A DNA stretch of 64,000 nt from Aphrophora alni (taxonomy: Eukaryota; Arthropoda; Insecta; Hemiptera; Aphrophoridae): NCBI GenBank assembly GCA_963513935.1, contig OY740777.1, forward strand, positions 20,679,271 through 20,743,270. The letters are read 5' to 3'. The notes under the pieces are model-generated. The model saw only the letters and a program-made list of their open reading frames with translations. It searched no databases and was not told the origin of the DNA. Made by a program: the position numbers and the translations under genes. Below, piece by piece: positions 38,381 through 52,077 of this stretch (the first letter of the stretch is position 1; each line of letters begins with the position of its first letter).

Positions 38381-39338
38381 CAATAGTTTATATAAGATTT
38401 CTTAGGTAAGGTAAGATACTATAAATATATCATTCAGGATTCTTGTTGGAAGTAATAAAAGAACCACTGTTTGTGGTGGGAAGAAGATTATTACACATAA
38501 CACCATAAGGTAGTTACATGGATTGCAGTCCACCAGATCAATTATGACATATAATGATAAAATTAATTACTAAAATTAAATCTTCATTAGCTGTCCCTAA
38601 TAACAAGGAGGTACATTTGCACGGTAGCAGATTTGGAATTTTAAATTTTGGGAGGGGGCAGTTAAAAATAAATTAATTCCTATATTACAAAGTAGAATGT
38701 AGTTTTTGTTCTAATTGTAATATTGAAATAATTGAATATATTACATTCCGTTCCCCTTATGAGGGGAGGCAATTTTAGTATAATGATGAGATTTAACTTG
38801 TTACATAGCTAAAACCTAACTTTATCGCACACTAAAAAGTTAGATTCATCCATTTCAATAAAATCCTCTGATCTGTTATCAAAATAAAAATTACAACCCA
38901 TACAAGAACAGCCCATTTATTTGTTTTAGATGCCGTGAGAAAATATTGACAGTTTAAAATATTTGTTTTGTAAAAATAATAGATTGAATGTTTATAAACA
39001 AATTGCCTTCAATTACATCAGTTTATTTTTACATTTTCATGCATATTGTTGAAGTTATAATTTATTTCAAGTTTAAATGTGATCAGGTACAATACATTGT
39101 TACAGAACCAGAAAAGTTTGTAGTTATAGTGTTAAACATCACAGGTCAGGTTTAGAACAAGAAGTTGATTTATTTATTAATAATCTTGAGATTAAAATTT
39201 AAAAAAAATGCAAAATTATAAGTCCTTTAAAAAATACTGTTTTTTGGAAATTTTTGATTATTGCAGGAGTTTACACAGTGATTTTATGTAATAGATGCGA
39301 ACTTCTTTCCATATGAAGATCACCACACTTTTACAAAT

Positions 39339-40860
39339 TTATTTCATGTTTGTAAAATTGATGTATATACATATTATGTTACTATTCAATGAGCGATAAA
39401 CCGGTAACAGTGTTTGCGTTTCCGTCAAAAACCACACAAAGTTTTGTTGATGAACTATGTTCCTTGAATGTATTTCAATGTATTGAATGTAGTGTGTGAA
39501 TACATAGTGTAGTAAAAAGCAATATTCTTTATTCAAAATTGAATTATCAAAAAGTTGCATGTGACCGGAGGTGATATGATCATTCATAAAGTCCGTATAA
39601 GCTGTTTTTAATTTTAAATTAGAGTTTTGTTTATTTTCAAAAAGAGTCAAACTTTTATGTGCCGTTCCAAAAGATTTTCCTAGATCCAACTTAAATGGCA
39701 GTCGTGTGATTATCTCCTGTATAGTTCACGTGAGATGCTATGTTTGTAATAAGTTTCACATTCCTCTTCTGTAATACTCTTTGTAGCCAGCGGTGGTTCT
39801 TCGAGAGACCAAAATTGTGTTAGCAGAGGCCTCGTTAAAACAAATCCGAAAATAGCTACTATAGTATATTCTAAATTTTCAGCTAAATTTAGTTTATTTC
39901 CAGTTATAATCCGTCCATACAGATTAGCTCCAATTAGCAAATATATTTTTTGTAGTTTAGCGAATTCTAAATCAGCAGGTATAAAGAATTTTATTGTGAT
40001 TATTTAATCTAGGTAAATTTGAAGTTATAACAACAACAACAACATTGTGATTATTTACCATCGTATATCCTTCTAAAGTGGTTAAATGAATATTACATAA
40101 TCCTTTGATATGGGTAGCGGTACTGGAGATTCTCGTCAACTTCATGTCAACAGGTTTTAGGTTAAGTCCAAAATCATTAGCGCATTGTTGTGATTAATGA
40201 ACTCTGAATCCCAGAGGTCCAACAAGGTAGTGTACACTTTAGAAATATGTTGTTTTAAAATTAAATAAACATTTATCGTGCCTAATATTATGATAGAATT
40301 ATTTGTAGAATTATGAATGAGTATAGTTGTATGACAATCGGTATAAAATGCATTGAAAGAACTTCCTTATTATTGTCAAGTCGAAAGCGAGTTTTAAATA
40401 TTTACCTGGATTGTTGGAAGTAACACCCAGTCACTCTAGTCGGATGCGTTTCCTTGCATCAGCTGTGGGATGAAAAATGGATTTAAATGTAGATAAGTGT
40501 GATGCTTTACATTTTTGACACGTTTTTTGTGACTTAATCAAATTAACTGTGTAAAAATTACTCAAGCAATTTTATGTAGAATCGTTTAGCTTGTATGAAA
40601 TTTAATCGTTCAGATGGATTTAATTGTTGAAAATCCTTTTATAGATAAATATTATGTGAATTTTGATTACAGAATATACAAGCCTGTGAGGCGTTAGTGT
40701 TAAGGTGAAAAACATGTTTTTTGAATATTTGACCACGTTGTGTCGAGGCTGTAGTTGGAAAATATTGATTTAGAAACAGCTTGTACATCACATAATTAAT
40801 AGGGAACGCGCACTGGCTCAAATTCCTTTGGGTTTTTTTGGACTTAAGTGTCATATTGAT
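39339..40860 (-). pseudogene. decayed BEL/Pao retrotransposon gag-pol fragment
   Basis: Several frame-broken minus-strand pieces match BEL/Pao proteins in the correct order. At about 40480-40700: a gag zinc-knuckle region with CIFCNQNSHNIYL, a stop in place of the next Cys, then KDFQQLNPSERLNFIQ and later CQKCKASHLSTF. At about 39710-40010: the protease C-terminal part PADLEFAKLQKIYLLIGANL and FWSLEEPP...EEECETYY, a typical BEL linker. After a frameshift come TRLPFKLDLG and LKTAYTDFMNDHITSGHM, and after another, VVFDGNANTVTGLSL, the start of the reverse transcriptase core. Stops and shifts make it non-functional. It was inserted into the tandem copy in Block II, since flanking paralogous sequence resumes near 41240. 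Family features are from known BEL/Pao proteins; the fragment limits are approximate. Confidence 0.85.
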
Positions 40861-41054
40861 TTTTCGTGCCTAGGGTTAGAAATAGATGTCAAAAGCTAAA
40901 ACAAAACCGTACTCACTTCAGGTAACGCGCATTCTGGTCTGACCATGTTCCTACCCCTCGAGTGGAGGGGACGTTTTATTCCCCACTGTTTAATATCAAA
41001 ACACTTTGGCCCTTACAACCCTACCGTAGGCAACTAAGGATACTCGCGTGTGGT
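40804..41054 (-). repeat. second copy of the 8.85 kb dispersed repeat
   Basis: Matches 8848-9120. It lies immediately upstream of the BEL/Pao gag relic in that element's orientation and inside the same insertion, so it is probably the relic's LTR or leader. No clear LTR ends are visible. Confidence 0.5.
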
Positions 41055-44000
41055 GCGCCTCAGGTCTTACAGAACAGGAAAAAAAGTGAAGTGATATTTC
41101 AATAAGAAAAAGGATAGACTGCAGACTGTTGCTGAATTAACTTCATTCTTGCGCATTCCTAACATGAATTTCTATTTCTATTGAAATAAAGATACTTCTT
41201 TGTCTTTTCTTTATTTTTCTTGTGACTTCATTTGAGATACAACACACCTAGTTTATTGAAAGGAAAACAAATTATATTACCAGGAAAGATGTTTTAATTA
41301 ATAACTGTCTTAGTCCAAACAAATATTTAGAGTTTTAAAGAAATTTATATTATCCTGTAATAAAATCAGGAATTAGATTCAAAGGACGTAAAGCCGAGGG
41401 GGAGTCTCCTTAATTCGCCAAGAAGTTCATTAACGTATGCAAATAACGACCAACCTTTGTAAGCATGATTGTTGTACTTAAGTTTTATAACCTAATTGCT
41501 GAGTTCTGATAATGAAAAACTTTACAGACTGCATCTAGCTTTATTGTTTTCAGTAAAAGTTACAAATATTCTTACACTTTGTTATAAAATGTTTACTTTG
41601 AAATTTGGTGTTTACAAAAACGTATTTTGCTCTTCCACCTTCAACTGAAAGAACCCATTTAATCGGTTCCACCATCGATAGTAACTGACAAAAACGAAAT
41701 AACCTATCGAAATATCCTATATAAGTTGGTTTGTACAGGTTTTGATGAATGGTTGTTTTATCTACTTTAGTTGAGTGTTTTATCGCCTGTATATATTTGG
41801 TAAAATTAACAATTTAAAAAAGTGTTTTCTACAAATAATAGTTTAGAAGTTTAAGATCAAATTTTTGACAATTACATCAGTCAATCTTGGCATGTTGATA
41901 GAATAACTCTAGCCCTTGTATATTGCACACCTACTCTGAGTTGGTGGACTTTTCCTTTAAACAATTTGATTGTTGTGACATTCAACACTAAATTATTATT
42001 AATAGCAGAGTTTTCTTATGTCTTGAGTATATTAAATAAATTGTGTGAAAGCTTTGTACAAACATTTTCACTCATCAATTTGGATAAAAGAACAAAAATA
42101 TTATTTGACTAAAAATGTCACTTTTGTAGCTGTCTTTCAATAAGTGGAAATGAACCATGGATACCATCTTTGAACCAAATATTTACCTATTTAAATAGAA
42201 CATAAACTTCCTTTTCTTGTACCATTGATGCATCCTCAACGTAAATCAAATTTGGTTAAATTGAGCTTTTCATTAATGACACGATCAAAGTTCATTTTCG
42301 TTTCTAGATAATTGTTCCTGAACTTTAGTCATTTTTAATAACGAGTTTAGATAATTAATCATTTCAATAGAGTGTGATTACAAATGGTAGGGTTCATTTG
42401 GAGAAATACGACTTACGTAATAACCATTTGGACAATATTTTATTTTTCACCGATAACGTACAAATTGGGAATTTCGAAGATAATATAACGATCAATATGT
42501 TTTGTTTGGGTCCTTAGAAACCTCTTTTGGACAAAATTTGATCAAAGTCGTTATAGTTCATTTAGAAAAATAGCAATTTTGAGTTTGTTATGCCAGCTAC
42601 TGTCAAAATTTCTAGTTATTAATCAAATAATAAAAAAATTAATTCAAGATATTACTGAAATATACCCACATACTAAATTTTATGAACATCAGTAGACGGG
42701 TTTGGACTAGAGAGCACGGTAAATTACGTACATTATGAAGAGGTACTTCTCACACATTCATATTTCGTCTTGAATCTTACAATCAGGAGGTTTGGGTATT
42801 TGCTTTTACAGGCAAAATACTTCTATATCGCTGTAGTTAGTCGTGGCAGCCCCAAGAAAAATCTTCAACGTAAAAGATGACTACTTGTAAGTTTATTAGC
42901 TCATGATACTCTAAATTAATTTAATGTGACAGTAGTCGCTGCTTGAGGAAATTCCATAATAATGGAAATAATTAAACAATTATTTAGTTCTACAAAAGAG
43001 CTTTATTGAGTGACATATATTTTCAAGCTACTAAATTGAAAACAAAACAAGAATCTAAATTGCAAGATGAAGGAAATGGTGGAGTAGTAGGGATTGAGAA
43101 ATGATAAAAACCAATATTTTTGACATAAAAGACAATGATTTACCTGTGGTATGAAAAGGGAGAAAGATATTTAAGAAAACAAGGTTTATACAATAGGCTT
43201 CAATAAAGGCGATGAGTTAAGATATATTTATTCAATTAAGTTGGAAGTATTGTTTTTTAAATTGATTTTTTTAAATTTCCAAACATTCCAGGTTATTGGG
43301 TTTTCTCCTTTTTGTTCCTTGTACAAAAATTTAACATTTAGTCTAAGTTCAAAATTATGACGTGTCTAATAAATGATTTGGAAAATTTGAATTAGTTTTG
43401 CCATACTTCCAACTGTGACCATGTTCTTTAATTCAATTATTAACTGACCTACAGGATTGACCTATGTATTCACAATTGCAATCATTATAAGAAACCTTAT
43501 TTACATTAAGACAAATTATTTAATAAAAATCATTAGACACATTTTTTGTAAAATCTAAGTTATAAGCACCTCTCATCTCTTCTAACGACAATGTCCTTCA
43601 AATATTGATTAAAAGTTGGTTTAGTGTAAAGCAATTTGTGCACACTTTCTAGTTTTAATGAATCATGATATAAAATTTTGCGGAATTTATATCACAGAAT
43701 GTTTAATGATACTACACAAGTTAAACCATGTGTTAAGTAATTTATTATAATTACTTTCATAACAAAACAGGAGAGACTTTGTGGGAGTCAAGCAAGTAAA
43801 TGTTTTAAACATCTCAAAGCAATTTCTGAATTGTTCCCTTATGACCAAAACCTTTAATAATTCTAAAGTTTAATTTTAATTTTAACTATGTCCATGTTTC
43901 ACAAAGTTCTTTAAATAATTTGTTCCACCACAATCATTATTTAGTGTTTTTTTTTTTAAGAAACACATTGTACCTTTTCTAATCTATAAAGTTACATTTT

Positions 44001-45973
44001 CATAATTAAGATTTCTTAATCCCTAATAAATAAACCTTGCATCTACTATTTATAGCAGATACAAAACTTACAACGCAATATGTTGACACGTGGAAGTAAG
44101 GGGTAAAGGGAAGGGGTTCCTTTATGTTATCTCACACAATTCCTTTCATACGCCATGTTTTAATATGAAAAAAAACACGTGTTTTTGTAAATTACTTAAG
44201 TCAATGAAATAATGATTCACGCGAATTAAATAAACGATGCATAAACTTTCTCATACTCTTAAAAAATCATAAGTACTTGACATATTTAAAATGAATAAAT
44301 TCAATATCATACTCAAACAATTTTTCCAGCAAATCAAATAAAAATAAACGGTAACCTAGTAAACAACAATTCACTCGGCACTACTTTTAATTGTTCACTA
44401 ACATTGTACCTATTTCCATAACACTTCTTAAATTCCTAATTTAACCAAGCTGAGATCTTTATGGATTCTTTTGCATCAAAACTTTTGACAATAATAACCA
44501 ATTTTAAGCTAATAATTATATAATGGTATAGATACGTAGATGATTTCTTATGTTTATTTGAATGTACTGATAGCCAAATAGAGTGTTTTTAACATTGTTT
44601 ATATTCTTTTAATTCATACAACCTACTATGGAATTATGTTTGCATAATTAAATTAATTTTCTTGACCTTAAATCAGTGTTGGAATAATTTCAGCATTTTT
44701 TGTAAAACCAAGTTTAGTCTTATTAATGTTTTTATGGATAATAAGAATTTTTGTGTAGAACTTTCATGTTCAAAATAAATAGCAAATAATAACGTCATTG
44801 AAAAAGTGATAAAAACAAATTTAAAAAACAACGCGAAATTAGAAGTCAATTCTAATAACATGACACAAAAGTGGCGTAGAATCAATTATTTTGGGAGAGT
44901 TACCTACAAAGTGGGTAGTATTTTGGAGAAGAAAACTCATTGTAAACCAGCCTTTTAATCTTATAGTAATTTAGGAAACATTTTCATATATTCTAAAGAT
45001 AAAATAGAAAAATGAAAAAAAAGCGGAGTTTATAAATTGACTATGTTGGTCAACCAAGCCTTAGTTTTAAGTGTAGACTAGTTGAACAGGAAAGGAGTTG
45101 GCAGTTAGGTTATAACAATTCTAGTTTTTCCAGTCATTTAAAAAATCATGCATTTACTGATTGTTTTTCTAATATTAAATTTGAAATTCTCCATGTTAAC
45201 GTCAAGAATAAAATATTAAACATTTTAGAAATATTAGAAATAAGAGACTTTCTTGTAATAATACTAATTTCGCCTTAAACGATCAAATTCTCGTCTTTTT
45301 CTCCACTGCTTCAACCTTTGTCAAAGCAAGTCTAAACTATTTTATGACTGGGTTTCCCGGCTACAGGATTCCATTGTTATGTAACGGGACTTGTGTGCTT
45401 GATCTCAAAATGTGTACAATATTATCTTCTTAAGTTATTTAGTCTTTCTATAAGCCTCGTAATTGCCGTAACTGGCGAAACCATGGTCGGTTAGACTTAA
45501 TAAATGTAGAGTTTTACAAAAGAATTTGTGTCAGTTTTATTTGGATGTTATAAATGACAACAAAAAACAAGATGTATTTCCATCTCCCAAGGTCTACTTG
45601 CGTGAGATTCGCGTACACAAGTTGATGCTTAGAACTGAAACATGAAGCTTGTTTGTTTAATAAAGAATCTTTATTTACTAAGTTTGTTGCTTGTAAATTA
45701 GTAAACAAATTTCAATATTTTCATCAAATGGTGTACTTTCCAGATATATAATTTTGTTGTATAGTGTAATAACATAATATCCAGTCTAAAGTGTAACTAA
45801 AAAAAAAAATTCTGAAGACAGGGGAAGAATAATTATTAATATTAATCAAAAACGATAGGGTAATTATTGAAATAAACATTTCCTTCCTCCTATTCTGAGC
45901 ACAAGCAAAAGAGAACCAACCATATCAATCCACTTTAAATATAGCTTGTGGAGGAGAAGAGAATTATAAGATG

Positions 45974-46057
45974 GTGTAATGTATTACACAGTAGTAATGT
46001 AATGAAACAGTTTTATTAGAGTCGTAACTTTCATCTGTCTGAAACATCTGTATCCCA
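45974..46057. promoter_or_regulatory. 84-bp conserved non-coding block, copy in Block II
   Basis: Perfect match to 20623-20706, with the same TAAT-GT-ATTA palindrome and paired CATCTG E-boxes. Moderate similarity continues for about 70 bp downstream (GGAGGAAGAG, GTGTGTTA, CCTGTCCTTTTAACTT). Confidence 0.55.
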
Positions 46058-49000
46058 AGGGAGGAAGAGGGTGTGTTAGTGAAGAAGCCTGTCCTTTTAA
46101 CTTTGAACCCTTGCAGAACAAAGGATATAAGTTAAATTAAATCTTAGTACATAACCCACCTTTTTTGACTTGGTTAATAATTGTAAAAAAAAAAAAATAT
46201 TGTAATTTTTGAATATCTAATAAAAGTATATGATAATGGTATGCTGATTTAAAACCAATAGTTTTAATAAAATATTGATAAATTCATTCCGTAGACAAAT
46301 AATATTATTTTTCCAAAAATGTTGTTTTTATCTTGCATCCTAAATTACTTAATACTTTAGAATAGAATTTAAGATCCCTTGTCAGATTTTATTTTTACAA
46401 GGTTCACACCTTTTTTTGAGATTCTCTGAATTCTTGATTATTGAATATGTCATACAAAAATTATTTGTACAATTTAGTAAGCCGTTGTATGTTTTCTTTT
46501 AAATTTCTTTTTTAAATAAAAAATGTTTGTGATTTATATTTGTCTTCCTTAATCATATTGTAATGAAACTGATCGAAAATAGACAGAAAAAATAGAAGAA
46601 GAAGAAGAAAGCGGCTTGTAAATAATTATTTTGTACCTTAAATATAACCAATCAACTCTTTTGATATTGATTTGTATGTTGTGTGCTTAACTATTGAACT
46701 AATCTCCTTTCATTTTACCTAACTTAAATTATCCTTATTCCAGAGGTTTTTGCTCATAAATATATATCTTTAAATTTTACGTAAATAAATCTATTTTTGC
46801 TTTTCCTTCATTAATCAAAATGAGATTAATGATTCCTAAAGTCCCATCTGCAAGTGGTCCATCCAATTGTAGACTGAGACCTATTACGACCAATAACTAT
46901 CACCTGACATCTCGAATACTATTTGACAATCAGTTTAAGTATGAAAATAAATTAACCGTACTATATATCATTATCAGTAGCCTACGTCAGATATGTTTTA
47001 CCAGTTTATCTATAAGTAATTCGCATCACCATGCATATATAAAGTCAAGTCACCCATATTGCTTAATATCTATACATTTGACTCCTTTACTGACAAACCA
47101 TGTCAGAACAACACTTACAGATACATTCAATTCCCACCCCTTTTTCTTACAACGGACACATAACTGATAGTTTTCAATATGACTGATAGCGACACACAAG
47201 TTTGTTAGTGACAATACACTACTTATTCATAGACACTATTGTTTCTCCTTAAACACAAACTTGATTGGACATTTTCTTTCAATGCTTTTTCAATATCGTT
47301 TGTTACCACACGTAATTATCTGAAATTGGACGACGGTTTTTAAAACAAAAAGTTGAAAAATTATAAGATTTGTAACTGATGACATAGTCGACTACAATAT
47401 AGTGGAACAGATTGCACTGAGGGAGAGGAGGTTTTAGGTTAGATTTAATCACATTTTAGGGAACTCATAGGGATTCACAAACACAGTAATTTTGCTCAGT
47501 TACATTTCATCGAAACGCTAGATTAGATAACAAACGTCACTAAACTGCCACTTACAATGTCTACAATGTCCGGAGTTAGAAATAAGAATGTTACTCACTT
47601 TTGATCCATCTGTCGAAAATAAAGGCGCACACTTCACTGTTTTAACCTAAAATACCTAACTCAAGTTAATGAGCGCACTCAAAATATAACGAAAATAAAT
47701 AACGTATCTTGACTTGTTGGCTGATTATATTCTTTGAATGATGTAAATATTTTACAGTAGCATTATTTATTGGGTAAACTAAAAATTAACAAGTTTTAAT
47801 ATCACCGAAATAATAGGAAATTCAGTTGTTACCTGGTCACACATTTAAAGTGAATAGTTATAAAGAATTAACCTTCTCTTCTATTCTTTTGTTGTAGTAA
47901 CGAGGGGTTGTTTTTAAATTAAAATCTAATATATACGAGTGAACTGGTCTCGCTAATTACCCTGAAACTTAAGAAAGTTTTGTATTTACTCCTCTCAGAA
48001 ACACCTTTGTTTATTGAAGAATTTCAAGTAATTAGCAGTGAAACAAAATTTGTAATTAAGTCTTTATTTATTTTACTTAAACGTTCATATTCAACAACTC
48101 TTAGGTACCTGTATGTTGCTATTTCAATTAGGGTTTATGTATGCTTCAACTCATCAACTTTTAGTCTTCAACATTGAGTTTTATTATAACTTATCATTAC
48201 TATATGCCAGTAGTAATTAGTAATTAGCAACTCTTAACAACAATGTTTAAATTGTCAATTTTGTCAGACTCTTCAGATTGCAAATTACCATTTTGAAAAA
48301 TGATAAATTTTTTTGTAACTTATTGAAACTAATGGGTCGCTCTGAAAAAAGAACAGTACAGGAAATAGTATATTCGCTAAGATTTAAGTTTGAATCATTC
48401 TATTTATTTAGATCAATATGCTACCGTAATCCAGGTGCTAAAGTGTTTCACATTAAGAACTGTATCTAGTACAATGTATAGCTGTGTTGCAACATGTTCT
48501 ACATTTACAATGACATAAGCAATAATGTCGTTAAAGTCCAAATTATTTCTGTAGATCCCTTGAAATCCATAGAAGTAGGTGGTCGACAATTATTGTCCAG
48601 CCAAATATTGAACATTTTAATCTTCTGCGATCCTACTGGATAACAATCACATCTATTATTCTGTATGACTCATCTGTAAGTTTTCACTGCACCTACGTGT
48701 CTGCATTAATAGTTGTTACTCATTTAAGAAAATCAATCAATGAAATGACTTTCTTTTCTTTTGAATAGCTCTATTTTATCTCTCCTTCTATGAGAAACAA
48801 ATCTAGTTCTCTTCCTGATCAGACAAATACGCTATTCCAGGGCTAGGTATCTCTATTTTTTACTAATTTCATCCTTTTTAAAGTTGACGAGGAAGGCGAG
48901 GTTATCACCTTTAAAAATAAACCAAAACATTACCTTTGCATCACAATTTTGAAATGAAAATAACTCTAAGGGTATTAAATATAAAGTTAAATTATTCTTG

Positions 49001-49065
49001 AATAGCAATCTTTTTTTATTAAATAATAAATTTAAGACTTATCGTCTACAATATTCTGCTTTTGT

Positions 49066-49112
49066 CGTTTATACTACGACCGTTTCGGCTATTCCAACAT
49101 TTTCAAGTTAAT
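49066..49112 (-). other. weak hammerhead-like / dispersed element fragment
   Basis: The minus strand reads CTTGAAAATGTTGGAATAGCCGAAACGGTCG in two parts: a degenerate core, a short GG/CC stem around AATAG, then GAAAC with GGTCG. It lacks a correct CUGANGA. Its resemblance to the other motifs in this window is limited to the GCCGAAAC side. Confidence 0.25.
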
Positions 49113-52035
49113 ATGTTCAGGTTTCCCTTCGCCAAACATTTTGTATTATGTTCAAAGCACACTGACCAAATTTTCCTTTTTCACCTCTATATCCAGTGAA
49201 TGTGGTACTTCATGATTTTCTTTCCACTTTGTGTAGAGACCTATAATTCATTATTAATATCATTAGTCAAACGACGAACGAATACCGCGCGTGACATTTC
49301 ATTTCTCAGTCATTATCATTAATCTTGCACAAATCTATTTCTCACATTCTCCGAGGATTGGAGTAGGTCTACACGTCACGTAATGCCCAAAACACATTTA
49401 CAGTTCAATCAATACAGCTTAACACGTTGACAAACAATGATTTAAACCAAAATACATGTTTTACTTTTACCTCTGAACTCTAAATACTACTGTATAAGAG
49501 AGTAATAACCTTTTTTTTTTCTTTTTTTTTTCCAAACGTAAGAAATATATTTTAAGAAAGACTAAAGCTTTGCACTAACTCTTCACATCGCATTTATAAA
49601 TGTAGCAATAACCAAAATGATTAATTGTCACCAACTCTCTAAGCGGTGTGTAGCCTATGTTACCAGAAAATAAAAGAAAAAAACTTTTTATTACACTCCC
49701 CCATTTATGGGTGATAAGTAGGTATTCCAATTAAGAAACTTAAAAATTCATTTTTTCCTTAAATTCGAAAAGATATTTGTATCTTAAAGCTAGTTTCAAT
49801 TGTGCTATAACGTTATCGCAAATGTAAATCTTATTTGATTAAAATTAAGTTTTCAATAACTGTGTTCAAGGTTTAATTTGCTTTATTTAAATAATTAATT
49901 CCTTTTGCTTGTCATTTCTTACCAATCACCTACACACTTAACAAATTAACAATATAAACTTGAATAACTGTCGAGCGATAAAATAACGTCATCAAAAGTT
50001 TAATACTTCTTAATTTTTAGTAGATTTAATAACCTAATGTACGAGGGATTCAATAACGATGACAGCACCGTGTATCTATCTATCTGTTATACATGTTTGG
50101 AGCAATATCGACGCTGAAGGATTATCGACGACCTTTGTTCACTGGAAAGTATAGTAGAAAAGACCTTCATTTTCAATCATGAAAAAATCTTGTCAAATTA
50201 ATTTCATATTAAAAGCGTTGATCATTTTGTTTTTAACGCTAGAAGCATAATTTTGGAGTAAGTGGTTCCAGAATCAACACCGATGAATCATCATTATTAT
50301 AGTGACATTTTTACAACTATAAGTGAATAAGTCGTAAAATAAAATACCCAGATTTTCGGAAAAATCAATTAATTGTTTTGAGGATGAAATGGTCATCAAA
50401 AACGCTACCATCCCCTATAATATCCACATTTTTCACAATATGACATTTTGCGTTTTTCCTTAAAGTGAATCTTTTCTAACCTTTTGTTTCAGTTAATGCA
50501 GTAAAAAAATAACACGTCAGCTCTGTTAAAACAGCTGGAAGAACTGATCTGATCCACGTCTTCTACAGTGAAAAACAAAACGACTTCGGTGTGTAAGTGT
50601 GAATTTGGACTGCATTTAAAATGGATAAGCTTAATAATGTGTTAAATATAAATAAAGGTAAAATATTGTATCAGTCTTGTTACTTAATAAATATCGTTTA
50701 ACTCTTACATCCCCAGACCAGCGGTTAAACCTGGTTTTGAATCAAAGTGGACCAGACTGTTTTATAAGAATATATATTTTTATTTTAAGAAAAAAAAAAA
50801 GTTTTATATTTTTACGAGTATGTGTAGGCCTATACAGATCCATTATTAAATTTTAATCAATTTACAAACATTGAACAATTACAATTTCATATTTCATTGC
50901 CCTTTTTAACTTTTGGTTTTCTATAAGTTAAAATAAAACAGTTTCTAAGTATAATAAATTAACTTATCCTTGAATATTGAAGAAGAATATTTTAATAATT
51001 TACTAAACTCTGATATAATAGTTTAATTTTACGAAAAAGGTTTTAATTTCATTAACATCAGTGAAAGTGTTCAATTCTCCCTTCCTACTATAAAGACGAG
51101 TGATTATGTTCCTGCTGTAAACACAAGCATGTCTTCAAAGACGCTGTAACAGAATGTCTACTATGAACAATCTAATTTCATTTCTGTGTTTCCTTGATAT
51201 CATCTTCATCGTCGGATAAATTATATTCTCTAAAAAAGTTGACATTTATAAAAGGAAAAGATTTGTTTACAAATTTTAATTTAGAAGCAAAGATTACATT
51301 GAGTTTTGCCGACATAAATGTTTGAACAGAGGTAATGGAGAGGAAGAATTGGGTGACCTATATTATTTTGTAAAAGTATGTTAATAGCAGCAACTCTGGT
51401 TAAAAGCATTTCGTATCATCTGTTTATCAGATTAAAACTAAATCAGCTGATTACTACACATTTTGTCTGGACATATTTATGCAGTTGCGTTCAATACATT
51501 TTAAATTGGATTTATTGTGATATCATTAGCATTCCTTTGTGTTCTTATAACGTAATTAAAATGGTACATAAAGTAGTCTACAAATGGTAGGCTCAACTAA
51601 CGGTAGGAGATATTTGTATTTGTTTTTGATCATCCTTGGTGCGTGCACACTTTAATGTCAACGACCTTTCTTATAAAATCGTAATAATTTTTATATTATT
51701 TTCTTTTCATATTAGAAAGTTATAGAAAAAAAATTGCGAAATTTCTTTAAAATCGCTCAATCTGTTTACATTTGCACAAACGGCAGACAGATAACCAGGA
51801 ACACAGAACGAGACAGTATTTATACAACCGTTTATTTAGGCTCAGGGGAGTTCGATCTTTTATCCCATCACATACTATATATTTGTGGAAAAGTGTGCAA
51901 CACAACACTTCAAATATTTAATTTTCACCTAAACTTTGTTACACTGATGGCTGTTACAACTTGAAATTGCTTACTTTCGTAACACATAACAAAACTTATT
52001 CAACATGTGTTATATCATTCTGATCTAAGTATATG

Positions 52036-52036
52036 C

Positions 52037-52075
<39 letters not shown>
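52036..52075. repeat. (GT)n microsatellite
   Basis: About 20 GT units with one GC interruption at the left end. Confidence 0.95.

Positions 52076-52077
<2 letters not shown>

Larger units (their letters stand above)
37956..38432. mobile_element. foldback element with hammerhead-like motifs in both arms
   Basis: The two ends are imperfect inverted repeats of roughly 110 bp. Left shows TGATATATT, then CTATATAAACTATT, then TTTACAG and TTTCGCC. The right end, read on the opposite strand, has the same words in the same order. The arms continue inward with shared GAACA..TAGAACACTTAT-like sequence. The centre is A/T-rich with no coding capacity. Each arm contains a CTGATGA...GAAAC motif pointing outward. 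Superfamily and target duplication are not resolved. Confidence 0.7.
36655..41525 (+). repeat. partial tandem copy inside Block II
   Basis: After the segment that matches Block I at about 14930-15185 (here 36420-36668), the sequence restarts with material matching Block I from about 12125 (TGTAG..GTCAATTTGG, ACTGAAAGCTTTTAT). It then runs again through the regions matching 13520 (37610), 14070 (38720) and 14540-14740 (41290-41480). The segment at about 12.1-14.7 kb of Block I is therefore present twice in Block II. Later insertions at 37956-38432 and about 39060-41240 lengthen this copy. Confidence 0.75.
30690..46815 (+). repeat. Block II of an ancient segmental duplication
   Basis: Paralogue of Block I in the same order and orientation, but about 5.5 kb longer. 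The excess is explained by three additions: the solo LTR (32958-35439), a partial tandem copy beginning near 36655, and insertions inside that copy (a foldback element and BEL/Pao-related DNA). Similarity ends near 46815, matching about 21510 in Block I. No conserved protein frame. Confidence 0.85.

Noticed and set aside
46820..47167. 115-codon plus-strand open frame
   Set aside because: No family resemblance and no supporting splice or promoter context; it begins where the Block II similarity ends.
50621..50660. Short ATG frame ending at a GT donor as a first exon
   Set aside because: Twelve codons with a weak donor (AAAG-GTAAAA) are too little evidence for a gene.
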